Assembly (NCBI GenBank): GCA_017470245.1
Contig: JAFUEV010000078.1
Coordinates: 1 to 32,252 of the forward strand
Source of the DNA: a bacterium
GTDB lineage: Bacteria > Cyanobacteriota > Vampirovibrionia > Gastranaerophilales > Gastranaerophilaceae
Reading direction: 5' to 3'
Length of the DNA stretch: 32,252 nt
Made by a program: the position numbers and the translations under genes. Every line of letters begins with the position of its first letter. Position 1 is the first letter of the stretch. Shown piece by piece: positions 1-7,642 of this stretch. The notes beneath the pieces are model-generated. The model did not search any database. It saw nothing but the letters and a program-made list of their open reading frames with translations, and was not told where the DNA came from.

Positions 1-16
1 CTTCGTCGCTTTGCTC

Positions 17-246
17 CTCGCAATGACATTTACGATTTATTAATCTGTGCTTCAGCACCGTATTGGACTTAACGGTCTTAGCGGTCTTAACAGTCTTTGA
101 ACAATATTGAGATTCTTCGCTTCGCTCGCAATGACGAAGCAGACTGGATTGCTTCGGTCGTTCCTCCCTCGCAATGACGAGTCCGCGGGTCTTGCCCCCT
201 CCCCCGCCTTACAGGCACCTTCTCCCACAAGGGGCGAGGGAGTGTT
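17..246. repeat. Dispersed REP-like repeats downstream of hpt
   Basis: Three copies of CTCGCAATGAC lie at 17-27, 125-135 and 168-178. They sit in the context TTCGCTTCGCTCGCAATGACGA, split here as TTCGCTTCGCT then CGCAATGACGA, and the strand-reversed form reads TCGTCATTGCGAG. This matches my memory of a REP-like repeat scattered through many bacterial genomes. From about 190 to 242 follows a separate G/C-rich element with CCCCCTCCCCC and CTTCTCCCACAAGGGGCGAG, also reminiscent of a dispersed repeat. Both are much richer in G+C than the neighbouring genes. A short reading frame through this stretch has no ribosome binding site and is not credible as a gene. I see no clear terminator for the operon that ends at 253. 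Confidence 0.6.
68..94 (+). repeat. 9-bp tandem repeat array, copy 1
   Basis: Three perfectly phased 9-bp units, CTTAACGGT (68-76), CTTAGCGGT (77-85) and CTTAACAGT (86-94), are followed by CTT. The same unit recurs as arrays at 26754-26785 (opposite strand) and 26857-26892, both intergenic. The unit is too short, and lacks spacers, for a CRISPR array. Confidence 0.75.
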
Positions 247-252
247 AACAAT

Positions 253-786
253 TCACTCCTTATACCCTATATATTTCAGATTTCTGAAATATCCGTCGTA
301 ATCTAATCCATAACCCACAACAAACTTGTCATCAACATCAAAACAATAATAATCAGGTTCTACATCTGTTTTTCTGGTAATTTTTTTGTCCAAAAGAGAA
401 CAAAATTTAAAAGTTTTTACCTGAAAATTCATATGTATAAAATCTATCAGAAATTTTGCAGTTAAACCTGTATCTACAATATCTTCAACAATTAAAACAT
501 TTTTACCGTTTAAATCAGGCAATTTTATATCAACAGCATTAACTTTACCCGAAGTTGTCATTGATGAACCATAACTGGAAAGCCTTATAAATTCCATCTT
601 TAACGGCATATTAAGCTCTCTTGTTAAATCAGACATAAATAGTACAGAACCTTTTAAAACACATATTGCAATAACTTCTTCACCTTTATAGAAATCATTC
701 ATTTCTTTTGCAAGTTCTTTTATTTTTGCTTTTATCTGTTCTTCACTAAAAAGGACCTTTAAATCTTCAATTTTTATCTCCATCAT
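253..786 (-). CDS. hpt: Hypoxanthine phosphoribosyltransferase
   Basis: Cytoplasmic purine-salvage enzyme that joins PRPP to hypoxanthine (often also guanine) to give IMP or GMP. The protein has 177 residues, the usual family length. The PRPP-binding signature VLIVEDIVDTGLTA is at 97-110. The flexible-loop residues around SSYGSS are at 70-75, a LLDKK segment at 131-135 and the base-binding region VGYGLDYDGYFRNL at 157-170. The ATG overlaps the TAA stop of tilS by one base, so translation is probably coupled. A second ATG follows immediately and could be the one used. It is the last gene of a seven-gene operon. The tilS-hpt pair is a well-known arrangement in Firmicutes and other bacteria. The call is secure. 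Confidence 0.96.
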   Translation of the reverse strand: MMEIKIEDLKVLFSEEQIKAKIKELAKEMNDFYKGEEVIAICVLKGSVLFMSDLTRELNMPLKMEFIRLSSYGSSMTTSGKVNAVDIKLPDLNGKNVLIVEDIVDTGLTAKFLIDFIHMNFQVKTFKFCSLLDKKITRKTDVEPDYYCFDVDDKFVVGYGLDYDGYFRNLKYIGYKE

Positions 787-2123
787 TAGCCTTTCTTTAA
801 AAATTTTAAACGGTGCGTAGGATTTTTAACTACTTTTATTTTATCACTAATACCTAAATTTATTGCCCACAAAATTTCATTTTCATAAGTCAAAAATAAC
901 AATTTATCTTTTTCGTGATTTGGAATTTTTTTGGAATTAAGGTATTTTTTTAATTTTTGAGAACCATTCATACCGTATGGTTGAATCACATCACCGTTTT
1001 GTCTTGTACGAACTTCAAAATTCATCTCAAAACTTCGTAAATCAACATACGCAATATTTTCATTTTCTTTTGGAAATTTTTTGACTTCCTTGCTAAATTT
1101 TTCAACTTCAAAAATATAACCCTTACTTTCATATTTACCTTCTTTTAATATATGAAAATATGGAAGCTCTATCTTTTCATCTGTAATAACTTTTATAATT
1201 TTTTCACTGGCAAAAATCCACAAATTATCTGTCAAAGAACAAGTTTTTCCGGATTTTGAATTTGAATTCTCTTTTATAAAATCCAATATATATGAAATTT
1301 TCTTTCTGTCATAATCCAAATCGTATTTTATAAACAGATTATAAATAATTCTATTTTGAACCGCATTTGACAAGTTTAAAAATTTCTTTGTCAAAAAGCC
1401 ATCATTTTCGGAAATTTTATCACAAAGCATTGAAATATATTCTTCAACAATCTCATTATCCTCTTTTGCAATCTCACTAAGAGAATTTATAGCCTCAAGA
1501 GAATTACAACTAACTTCATTTAATAAAGGCATTACTTTTGCTCTGATTAAATTTCTTTTATACTTAGTATCAGAATTTGAACTGTCAAAATTAGGGTTTA
1601 GTTTGTTTTTTCTGCAATACTCCTCAATTTCTGTTCTTGAAATCGCCAATAGAGGTCTGTAAAAGATATCTCTTTTTTCACTAATTCCCTGTAATCCTGA
1701 AATACCCGTACCTTTAGCTATACGATAAATTAAAGTTTCAGCATTATCATTTGCATTGTGAGCAGTAAAAACAATTTTTGAATCAAACTTTTTACTGCAC
1801 TTTTCAAAAAATTCATATCTTGCATTACGAGCAGCAGTTTCATTGTGAGGGACATCAAAAGACAAATTTTCTTTGTAAAATTCTATACCCAAAGATTTGC
1901 AGAAATTTTCACAATTTATAGCTTCATTATCACTTTCTTTTCCGCGCCATTTATGATTTAAATGCAAAGCGACAATTTTATTTTTTGGGGCTGTTTTTCT
2001 TAAAATATCTAACAAACACATTGAATCATATCCGCCGGAAAACCCAACCAAATATGTCAAATTTGGATTATCAATACTATATTTTTTTAGAAAAGATTTG
2101 ATTGTATTTTTTAATTTAATCAC
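786..2123 (-). CDS. tilS: tRNA(Ile)-lysidine synthetase
   Basis: TilS attaches lysine to C34 of tRNA-Ile2, changing both its identity and its decoding from AUG to AUA; the gene is normally essential. The N-type ATP-pyrophosphatase P-loop SGGYDS is at residues 29-34. The second family signature, HNANDNAETLIYR, begins at residue 122 and is followed by GTGISGL at 138-144. The 445-residue length includes the C-terminal tRNA-binding domains found in long TilS proteins. The start codon is GTG, and its G is the last base of the TAG stop of the upstream gene. This TAGTG junction implies reinitiation. The stop in turn overlaps the hpt ATG. Confident call. Confidence 0.95.
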   Translation of the reverse strand: MIKLKNTIKSFLKKYSIDNPNLTYLVGFSGGYDSMCLLDILRKTAPKNKIVALHLNHKWRGKESDNEAINCENFCKSLGIEFYKENLSFDVPHNETAARNARYEFFEKCSKKFDSKIVFTAHNANDNAETLIYRIAKGTGISGLQGISEKRDIFYRPLLAISRTEIEEYCRKNKLNPNFDSSNSDTKYKRNLIRAKVMPLLNEVSCNSLEAINSLSEIAKEDNEIVEEYISMLCDKISENDGFLTKKFLNLSNAVQNRIIYNLFIKYDLDYDRKKISYILDFIKENSNSKSGKTCSLTDNLWIFASEKIIKVITDEKIELPYFHILKEGKYESKGYIFEVEKFSKEVKKFPKENENIAYVDLRSFEMNFEVRTRQNGDVIQPYGMNGSQKLKKYLNSKKIPNHEKDKLLFLTYENEILWAINLGISDKIKVVKNPTHRLKFLKKG

Positions 2124-3478
2124 TATTTTAAATGTTTTTTAATACCTTCACGAATTTCAACAACATCAGTACCCAATTGCTCTAAAGCCTGCATTGCAAG
2201 AGAAGTCGGCTCAGTTGTTATTGCCCATAAAAGATCGGAAGACTCAATTTTAGTTTTGCTGGATTTTTTTGCATGCTCCCAAGCAGTTTCTAAAACTCGT
2301 TTTGCACGCTTTGTAAATACTACTTCGTTATCAAAATATTCATTACTTGGACCGATAATTCTTTCAACAATTATTCGGGCATCTTTAATATTTATTTCTA
2401 ATTCATTTAGGACAATAGCACCAATTCCTGTAGCTTCTCCGATAATTCCGAGTAAAAACATTTCAGTTCCGACAACACCACGTCCCATACGCCTTGCTTC
2501 CTGTTTTGCCAAACGCAAAATCGTAAGTGTTTCCGGCATTTGCTTTTCAATAGGTTTTATAATGCCATGAGCCAAGTCATCATCATTAATATTCAGTTCT
2601 TTGAAAATATTATAAGCCACACCCTTTTTAGTCTTTAACAAGCCTAAAATCATATGTTCAGGCAAAACCTCTGATGAACCTAATTCTTTAGCGGTTTGCA
2701 AAGCTAAACTCATAGCAATAAAAGCATTCGGAGTAAAGACAATTTGCCGTCCCTCATATTCTGCTTTACGAGAATTCACATGAGATAACTTTTCTTCAAA
2801 AATTTCATTAGTTATACCAAAATCTGCTAAAATTTTAGCTAAATCAGATTCTTTATCTTCCAAAATTGAAGATATTATTTGTTCAGTTCCCAAAATTTCG
2901 TAATTAGATGTTGATAATTTAGACACTGCTCTTTCAAAAACTTTTGAGGATTTTTCATTATCAAAAAGGGAATCTGTTTCTTGAGTTAAATTAATTTCAG
3001 GTTCCTTATTTTCGTCCAATTCAGGGTGAAAATCCTTTTTAACCTTACGCTGAACTAATTTTTCAATTAGTGGCTTAGATTTTTCAATATCAAAACCTAA
3101 ATTTTCTAAATATTGAGGAAGTTTTGATTGTTTATCGGTAATAGCAGCCAAAACAAGATGTTCATAGTGAACTGTCGGATTTCCTGATTGCTCAATTAAA
3201 GTCAATGTTTTGGATAAAATACGTTTGAAATCTTCACCGAACGGCACTGAAGAAGTCATATCAGAGTCACTTATATTCAGACTAAAATAAATTTCCTGTG
3301 CTAATCTTTCATAAGTAATATTATAATTTTTGAAAATTTTAGCGCAAAATCCCTTAGTCTCTTTAACTAAAGCCAACAACAAATGTTCGGCTAAAACTTT
3401 GTCCGAATGATCATAAATTGCGATATTTTGAGCTTCTACAATTACATTAACTGCCTTTTCAGTAAATTTTTCAAACAA
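2123..3478 (-). CDS. Triple Clp N-domain protein without ATPase modules
   Basis: 451 residues made only of ClpC-type N domains. I count six half-repeats, at about 1-70, 78-145, 176-235, 247-308, 315-376 and 386-450, which is three complete Clp_N domains. The first opens MFEKFTEKA and contains AEHLLLALV. The third contains VGTEMFLLGIIGEATGIGA and NIKDARIIVERIIG, very close to what I remember of cyanobacterial and plant ClpC N-domains. There is no Walker A or B motif and no room for an AAA+ module. Domain two is separated by an acidic linker (150-175). The start is TTG, three to four bases after the DUF1292 stop, with GAGGAA inside that gene's end as ribosome site. It may act as a ClpC substrate adaptor, decoy or ClpT-like factor; the role is inferred. 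Confidence 0.85.
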   Translation of the reverse strand: MFEKFTEKAVNVIVEAQNIAIYDHSDKVLAEHLLLALVKETKGFCAKIFKNYNITYERLAQEIYFSLNISDSDMTSSVPFGEDFKRILSKTLTLIEQSGNPTVHYEHLVLAAITDKQSKLPQYLENLGFDIEKSKPLIEKLVQRKVKKDFHPELDENKEPEINLTQETDSLFDNEKSSKVFERAVSKLSTSNYEILGTEQIISSILEDKESDLAKILADFGITNEIFEEKLSHVNSRKAEYEGRQIVFTPNAFIAMSLALQTAKELGSSEVLPEHMILGLLKTKKGVAYNIFKELNINDDDLAHGIIKPIEKQMPETLTILRLAKQEARRMGRGVVGTEMFLLGIIGEATGIGAIVLNELEINIKDARIIVERIIGPSNEYFDNEVVFTKRAKRVLETAWEHAKKSSKTKIESSDLLWAITTEPTSLAMQALEQLGTDVVEIREGIKKHLK

Positions 3479-3482
3479 ATTT

Positions 3483-3773
3483 TTATTCCTCGTCTTCCTC
3501 GTCTTCTTCAGCTACCGGCAAAGATTCAATATATGCTTGGACTCTTTCAAATTCTTCATCATCATCAATAGTTTCAAAATATACTTCTTCTTCACCTTCT
3601 TCAGTAAATCTCATCAATACAATTTCAGGTTCTTCGCCTTCTTCAGTACTATCAACTTCTGCAAGCAATGCATAATTTTTACCTTCAAATTCAATGATAT
3701 CAAACAATTCACATCTGATTACAGAACCGTCATCATCTGTAATTTCTATAATACTATCTTCATTTACTGCCAT
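3483..3773 (-). CDS. DUF1292 family acidic protein (YrzB-like)
   Basis: A 96-residue, strongly acidic cytoplasmic protein. It has the DUF1292 pattern: a beta-rich core with IIEITDDDGS near residue 8, F-E-G-K-N-Y-A-L-L at about 29-37, and I-V-L-M-R-F at about 51-56. A Glu/Asp tail follows from about residue 88. The family's function is unknown. Homologues commonly sit next to ruvX (yrrK-yrzB in Bacillus), and that is the order here, 12 bp apart. The ATG is preceded by AGGAG with good spacing. The gene directly upstream is RuvX and the gene directly downstream is the Clp N-domain protein. Confidence 0.88.
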   Translation of the reverse strand: MAVNEDSIIEITDDDGSVIRCELFDIIEFEGKNYALLAEVDSTEEGEEPEIVLMRFTEEGEEEVYFETIDDDEEFERVQAYIESLPVAEEDEEDEE

Positions 3774-3785
3774 AATTATGTCTCC

Positions 3786-4190
3786 TTATCTTGTTCGTGA
3801 AAGGTACTGTTCAAGTATTATACAAGCACTTTCCACATCTACCAAACCTTTATCTTTTCTAAAATCTATTTTTTTATTACGAAGATTTTCTTCTGCCGCA
3901 TCAGAGGTTAACCTTTCATCTTCATAGATTATCTCATAACCTTTAATTTTTGAAGCAAATTCTTCGCAATTTTCTGCCTGAAAACCTTTTGTTCCGTCCA
4001 TATTATATGGAATTCCTACAACAATTTTTTTGACATTGTTTTCTTTAGCAATCTTATTGATGGCATCAAGTGCATTTTTCTCAGGGTTTCTGGCAATATA
4101 AGAATGACCGTTTGCAAGCATTAGCAAGTAATCACTTAGCGCAATACCAATACGCTTTGTTCCTATATCAAGTGCCATAACCTTATACAT
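3786..4190 (-). CDS. ruvX: RuvX/YqgF-type Holliday junction resolvase-like protein
   Basis: RNase H-fold protein of 134 residues. The family is implicated in Holliday-junction resolution and in 16S rRNA 5'-end processing. The first catalytic strand reads ALDIGTKRIGIAL with Asp8. A VVGIPYNMDGTKG loop follows, then YEDERLTS, and a C-terminal DVESACIILEQYL carries the last acidic residue. I chose the ATG at 4190 because AGGTGG precedes it by about 7 nt. A longer version would need a TTG at 4211. The gene starts inside the end of the upstream gene, an 8-base overlap. Confident family call; the exact in vivo role is less certain. Confidence 0.93.
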   Translation of the reverse strand: MYKVMALDIGTKRIGIALSDYLLMLANGHSYIARNPEKNALDAINKIAKENNVKKIVVGIPYNMDGTKGFQAENCEEFASKIKGYEIIYEDERLTSDAAEENLRNKKIDFRKDKGLVDVESACIILEQYLSRTR

Positions 4191-5784
4191 TATGCACCCA
4201 CCTGCTTTCAATATAGTTGATTTTATCGTTTATTTCATCATGAGTCAAGTTATGATTATCAACGCTCGTATTGTATTTTATAAGCATCAAATATTCATAA
4301 ATACTCCGTTTCAAAATTTCTGCAAAGAAGTTTTTCAAGACTTTTTCATCTTTAGTTATCCCCAAGATCAAACCGGCTTCATCTTCTTTTCCAATTACGT
4401 ATTTGATATATGATGAAACATATATTTTTTTTATCCACTCGGCTTGCTCTTTTTCATCAAATACTTTATTCAAATTATTTTCTACGAGTTCATCTAAATT
4501 ATTGGAAGATTTCAACTTCGCCAAAACTTCTTCAAATTCACTGCTGTATTGACAATCCATAAACCAATGAGCAGAAACCTTCATTTGTGCTAATTTTTCA
4601 AAAACCGAATCGTCAACATTTGAAGGAATAACCTGTTCATTTATAATTTCTTCTACAGATTGGGCATCAAAATCTACATCAATAAGCAAATTTTTCCAGC
4701 AGACATATTCATAAGGAAGCTTCCACTTATTTTGATTTGCTTTAATCGTTTGTACTTCTGCATTATAAAGAATGGTTTTAAAAGATTCGGGATCAATATC
4801 AACGGTTTTTTCATCACGTAGGAAACGTTCAAGAATTTTACTGCATTCAAACTCTGAGATTTCAAAAAAACCAAAACAATCTCTAATTCCAGATTCAACA
4901 TTTATAACAACAGAAACAAATCTTATTTTTTTATTATCAGTAATTCTTGTAAAAATTAATGCTTGATCCCCTCGGCCATCAGGGTATGTAATATAAAATT
5001 TATGAGGTTTACTGTTTGATAAAACTTCTTTATAAAAAGCTTTTGTATTATCTTCTCTCATACCTGAAATTTTTATGGTAGAAAGACTTTTTTTAATTAA
5101 AGAAAGTAATTCTCCCGTGGCAAGAGGTTTCATTTCCTCTAATGCATGCAAGGCAAGCTGAGATTTGGTATCACCCAAAAGTCTGAGAGCTTCACGACCT
5201 TGCGGACTATCCGGTTCCGATACAAAAACGGGAATTAAAATGTTTGCTAAAGCATCAGATGAAAAATCTTCCCCAAAAGAATTTAATAGAGTAATCTTAT
5301 CCTGAACTCTCAATGATGCCATAAAATCCATAAAATCAATCTGAACTTCAGGATTTATAACTGCGGTATTTAAAAGATGTTTTGTATTTTCGTCAAGCAA
5401 ACTTTCCGCATCATCAAGATACTCCTCACAACTTTCATATGACCAATCTGAATCTAAATCACGCAAAAGATTTAAAACAGTTATTTTTACCTCGGTTTGA
5501 AGATTTTGATTTTTTAAAGTTTCCCAAAGTTTATTTATAAGTTCTTCTTTAGGCAAAAAATGCTCTAACATAAAGCATATAACAGGTATTTTGTCAGCAG
5601 AAGAATTTACAAGCTCTTTAAACAAAATTTTTGAAATTATTTTTTTATCATCTTGCGCATCAAGCAAATCAAAATCAGCCAAACACCCCTGCAAATCTTC
5701 TACTGAATTTATTTTATTTAACAAATTAGTAACTGCAGATTTTAATTCAAAAGGATTCAGTTGTCTAAATTGAGTATCTGCCAT
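4183..5784 (-). CDS. Unknown protein with helical (HEAT-like) N-terminal half
   Basis: 533 residues; I do not recognise a named family. Residues 1-240 are almost entirely short amphipathic helices in pairs, resembling HEAT or ARM repeats (for example PQGREALRLLGDTKSQLAL near 194-212). Residues about 262-310 form a beta-rich patch (KFYITYPDG, ALIFTRITDN, IRFVSVVINVESGIRDCFGF). The rest is again mainly helical. There is no signal peptide, membrane segment or enzyme signature. The gene lies 5 bp after the ClpX-type zinc finger gene and overlaps ruvX by 8 bases. HEAT-like proteins often act as scaffolds, which would fit a partner of the Clp-like proteins in the same operon, but that is speculation. 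Confidence 0.8.
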   Translation of the reverse strand: MADTQFRQLNPFELKSAVTNLLNKINSVEDLQGCLADFDLLDAQDDKKIISKILFKELVNSSADKIPVICFMLEHFLPKEELINKLWETLKNQNLQTEVKITVLNLLRDLDSDWSYESCEEYLDDAESLLDENTKHLLNTAVINPEVQIDFMDFMASLRVQDKITLLNSFGEDFSSDALANILIPVFVSEPDSPQGREALRLLGDTKSQLALHALEEMKPLATGELLSLIKKSLSTIKISGMREDNTKAFYKEVLSNSKPHKFYITYPDGRGDQALIFTRITDNKKIRFVSVVINVESGIRDCFGFFEISEFECSKILERFLRDEKTVDIDPESFKTILYNAEVQTIKANQNKWKLPYEYVCWKNLLIDVDFDAQSVEEIINEQVIPSNVDDSVFEKLAQMKVSAHWFMDCQYSSEFEEVLAKLKSSNNLDELVENNLNKVFDEKEQAEWIKKIYVSSYIKYVIGKEDEAGLILGITKDEKVLKNFFAEILKRSIYEYLMLIKYNTSVDNHNLTHDEINDKINYIESRWVHNV

Positions 5785-5789
5785 TTATA

Positions 5790-6065
5790 TTATCTTGCCT
5801 TTCCCCAGAAAGCATCTAAAATATGCTGAGCTTCAGCACTCGGCATTCTATCTTGTAAAATCAAATATTGAACGGCTATCATCGCACATTCTGAGCAAAT
5901 ATTAACCCCCGGACCCTTTACCATTTTTATTACCTGAGTATTTGGTCTGCCGCAAAAACTGCAATATACAGGTTCTTGAATATTTGAGGAATTTTCCTCT
6001 TGTTGTTTTTCATCAGCAATTGCTTTTTTCTTTGCACCTAAACTGACTACTTTATCCTCTGACAT
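5790..6065 (-). CDS. Stand-alone ClpX-type zinc finger protein
   Basis: 91 residues from the ATG at 6065, which has AAGGAG 8 nt upstream. An in-frame ATG at 6119 lacks any ribosome site. Residues 33-65 hold a four-cysteine zinc module (Cys35, Cys38, Cys57, Cys60) with CSFCGRPNTQV and KGPGVNICSECA, matching the zf-C4_ClpX domain at the N-terminus of ClpX. No AAA+ module follows; the protein ends 26 residues later. In ClpX this domain dimerises and binds substrates and adaptors such as SspB. This is the first gene of the operon that also encodes the triple Clp N-domain protein. It is probably an adaptor-like protein. The domain call is strong, the role inferred. Confidence 0.88.
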   Translation of the reverse strand: MSEDKVVSLGAKKKAIADEKQQEENSSNIQEPVYCSFCGRPNTQVIKMVKGPGVNICSECAMIAVQYLILQDRMPSAEAQHILDAFWGKAR

Positions 6066-6089
6066 ATAAATTCTCCTTTTTACTCCCCT

Positions 6090-6119
6090 ATTGTAACTTA
6101 AATTAATTTTATTTGCCAT
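6090..6119 (-). promoter_or_regulatory. Promoter of the zinc finger-to-hpt operon
   Basis: On the minus strand ATGGCA (6119-6114), an 18-nt gap and TACAAT (6095-6090) give a plausible sigma-70-type promoter. The start point would be near 6083, giving a short leader with AAGGAG before the ATG at 6065. The -35 box overlaps that of the divergent promoter. Confidence 0.5.
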
Positions 6120-6141
6120 ATTTTTATTTATATTTTATAAT
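6113..6141 (+). promoter_or_regulatory. Promoter of the lipoprotein-lgt operon
   Basis: TTGCCA at 6113-6118, a 17-nt spacer and a perfect TATAAT at 6136-6141. The predicted start is near 6148, about 33 nt before the ATG at 6181, leaving room for the AGAGGG ribosome site. Confidence 0.6.
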
Positions 6142-6180
6142 TAGTTTAACATCATCTTAACATTGTAAAGAGGGATATAA

Positions 6181-6756
6181 ATGAAGAAAGTTATTTCACT
6201 TGTAAGCATTCTGGTTGTTGCTGTATTTTCAACCGCTTGTATAAATAATTTAGCAGTACAAGATTTAAACAATAAAGCAAAGGCTTACGCTGATAAGAGA
6301 GATTACACTCAAGCAATAGAACGTTTGAAATCAAGTATAGACTTAGATCCGTCTGTTTTTGAAACTCATTATAATCTTGCGATAGTCTATACTCAGGCAG
6401 AAGATTATATAAATGCAGTTGAAGAATATAAAAAAGTTATTGAAATGAAACCGAATAACGCAGATTCATATTATTCGCTAGCAACTGCAGAAAACAATTT
6501 AGCCGTTGATATGGAACAAGGCAGAGTCCGAATGAATGAAGATGACTCTTTATATTCGCCAAAACCGGAAGATATAAATTTTGATGAAAAATTAAAATTA
6601 TCTGATAAAGAAAATCATCTCATTGAAGAACTTTACAATTCTGCAATTGAAAATTATCAAAAATATTTGGAATTAAATCCAAATGCAAAAGATAAAGCCG
6701 ATGTTGAAGCTCAAATAGAAAAAATATCCGGCAGAAATGACAAAATAGAGGAATAA
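6181..6756 (+). CDS. TPR-repeat lipoprotein
   Basis: 191 residues. The N-terminus MKKVISLVSILVVAVFSTAC looks like a lipoprotein signal with Cys20 as the lipidated residue, although Ser at -3 is less usual than Leu. Tetratricopeptide repeats follow. One covers about 28-60 (YTQAIERLKSSIDLDPS), one about 62-95 (YINAVEEYKKVIEMKPNN), and a third, split by a charged insertion, ends YQKYLELNPNAK near 155-167. TPR lipoproteins are usually scaffolds for envelope complexes. AGAGGG lies about 8 nt before the ATG. The stop codon overlaps the start of lgt, whose product would lipidate this protein. The specific partner is unknown. Confidence 0.85.
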   Translation: MKKVISLVSILVVAVFSTACINNLAVQDLNNKAKAYADKRDYTQAIERLKSSIDLDPSVFETHYNLAIVYTQAEDYINAVEEYKKVIEMKPNNADSYYSLATAENNLAVDMEQGRVRMNEDDSLYSPKPEDINFDEKLKLSDKENHLIEELYNSAIENYQKYLELNPNAKDKADVEAQIEKISGRNDKIEE

Positions 6757-7565
6757 TGTTTATAATTCCAAGTATAGAGCCTGTTGCTTTTCATTTATTC
6801 GGATTGCCGATTTATTGGTATGGAATAATCATGGCTTTTGGAATTTTTGTTGCAATGATTTGTGCGAATCATTTATTCAATAAAATCAATACTGATATAA
6901 GAAAAGATATTATAATAGAATATGCACCTTGGTTGATTTTTGCGGGAATAATCGGAGCGAGATTATATTTTTGTGCACTCAATCCTCATTACTACATAAC
7001 CCACCCAATAGAAATTCTTGATATAAGACAAGGCGGATTATCTATCCATGGAGCAGTAATAGGCGGAATTTTAAGCATAATCTTTGTAGCCAAAAAATCA
7101 AAAATCCCAATTCTATCAATTGCTGATTCGTTAGCATGTGCAACAATTCTTGGACAAGCAATCGGGAGATGGGGAAATTATTTCAATTCGGAAGCATATG
7201 GAATTCCCACAGAAAACCAAAATTGGGGATTATTTATCCCCGAAAAATATCGAATCGCAAACTATACTGAATTTAATCTTTTTCACCCTACTTTTTTATA
7301 CGAAAGTATAGCAAATATTATTGCCTTCATTATTTTGCTCTATATTTATAAAAAATTTGGAAGGAAATACAGAGGAATAACTTTATTTTCATATTTTACA
7401 ATTTATGCAGTAATTAGATTTTTTATTGAACAAATTAGAGTTGATAGTGCCCTTAATATCGGCTCATTCCCGATTGCCCAAATCGTATCAATTATTTTAT
7501 TTATAATTGGATTTATTGGAATAATAACAATAATATTAAATAAGAATTCTGTTAAGAAACATTAA
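6756..7565 (+). CDS. lgt: Prolipoprotein diacylglyceryl transferase
   Basis: Lgt transfers diacylglycerol from phosphatidylglycerol to the lipobox cysteine of prolipoproteins in the inner membrane. The 269-residue protein has about seven hydrophobic segments. Signature parts are GARLYF (67-72), the HGAVIGG loop with His99, and GRWGNYFNSEAYG (137-149), which contains the invariant Arg138 and Asn141. HPTFLYES (177-184) and RFFIEQIR (221-228) follow near the C-terminus. The ATG overlaps the TAA of the lipoprotein gene, so the two are co-translated. Confident. Confidence 0.96.
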   Translation: MFIIPSIEPVAFHLFGLPIYWYGIIMAFGIFVAMICANHLFNKINTDIRKDIIIEYAPWLIFAGIIGARLYFCALNPHYYITHPIEILDIRQGGLSIHGAVIGGILSIIFVAKKSKIPILSIADSLACATILGQAIGRWGNYFNSEAYGIPTENQNWGLFIPEKYRIANYTEFNLFHPTFLYESIANIIAFIILLYIYKKFGRKYRGITLFSYFTIYAVIRFFIEQIRVDSALNIGSFPIAQIVSIILFIIGFIGIITIILNKNSVKKH

Positions 7566-7605
7566 AAATTTTTCGTTTTGTGAAATCTTACATTTTCTAA
7601 TGTTT

Positions 7606-7630
7606 TTATATAAACGTGAAGTTTATATAA
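7606..7630 (+). promoter_or_regulatory. 10-bp inverted repeat just before a ribosome site
   Basis: TTATATAAAC (7606-7615) and GTTTATATAA (7621-7630) are perfect inverted arms around GTGAA. The right arm runs directly into the AAGGAG at 7629-7634 that serves the small ORF at 7643. In RNA the stem would abut or partly cover the ribosome site. As DNA it could be an operator. Confidence 0.55.
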
Positions 7631-7642
7631 GGAGATGCGTGT

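Noticed and set aside
107..301. Plus-strand ORF of 64 codons
   Set aside because: It runs through dispersed repeats, has no ribosome site and overlaps the end of hpt.
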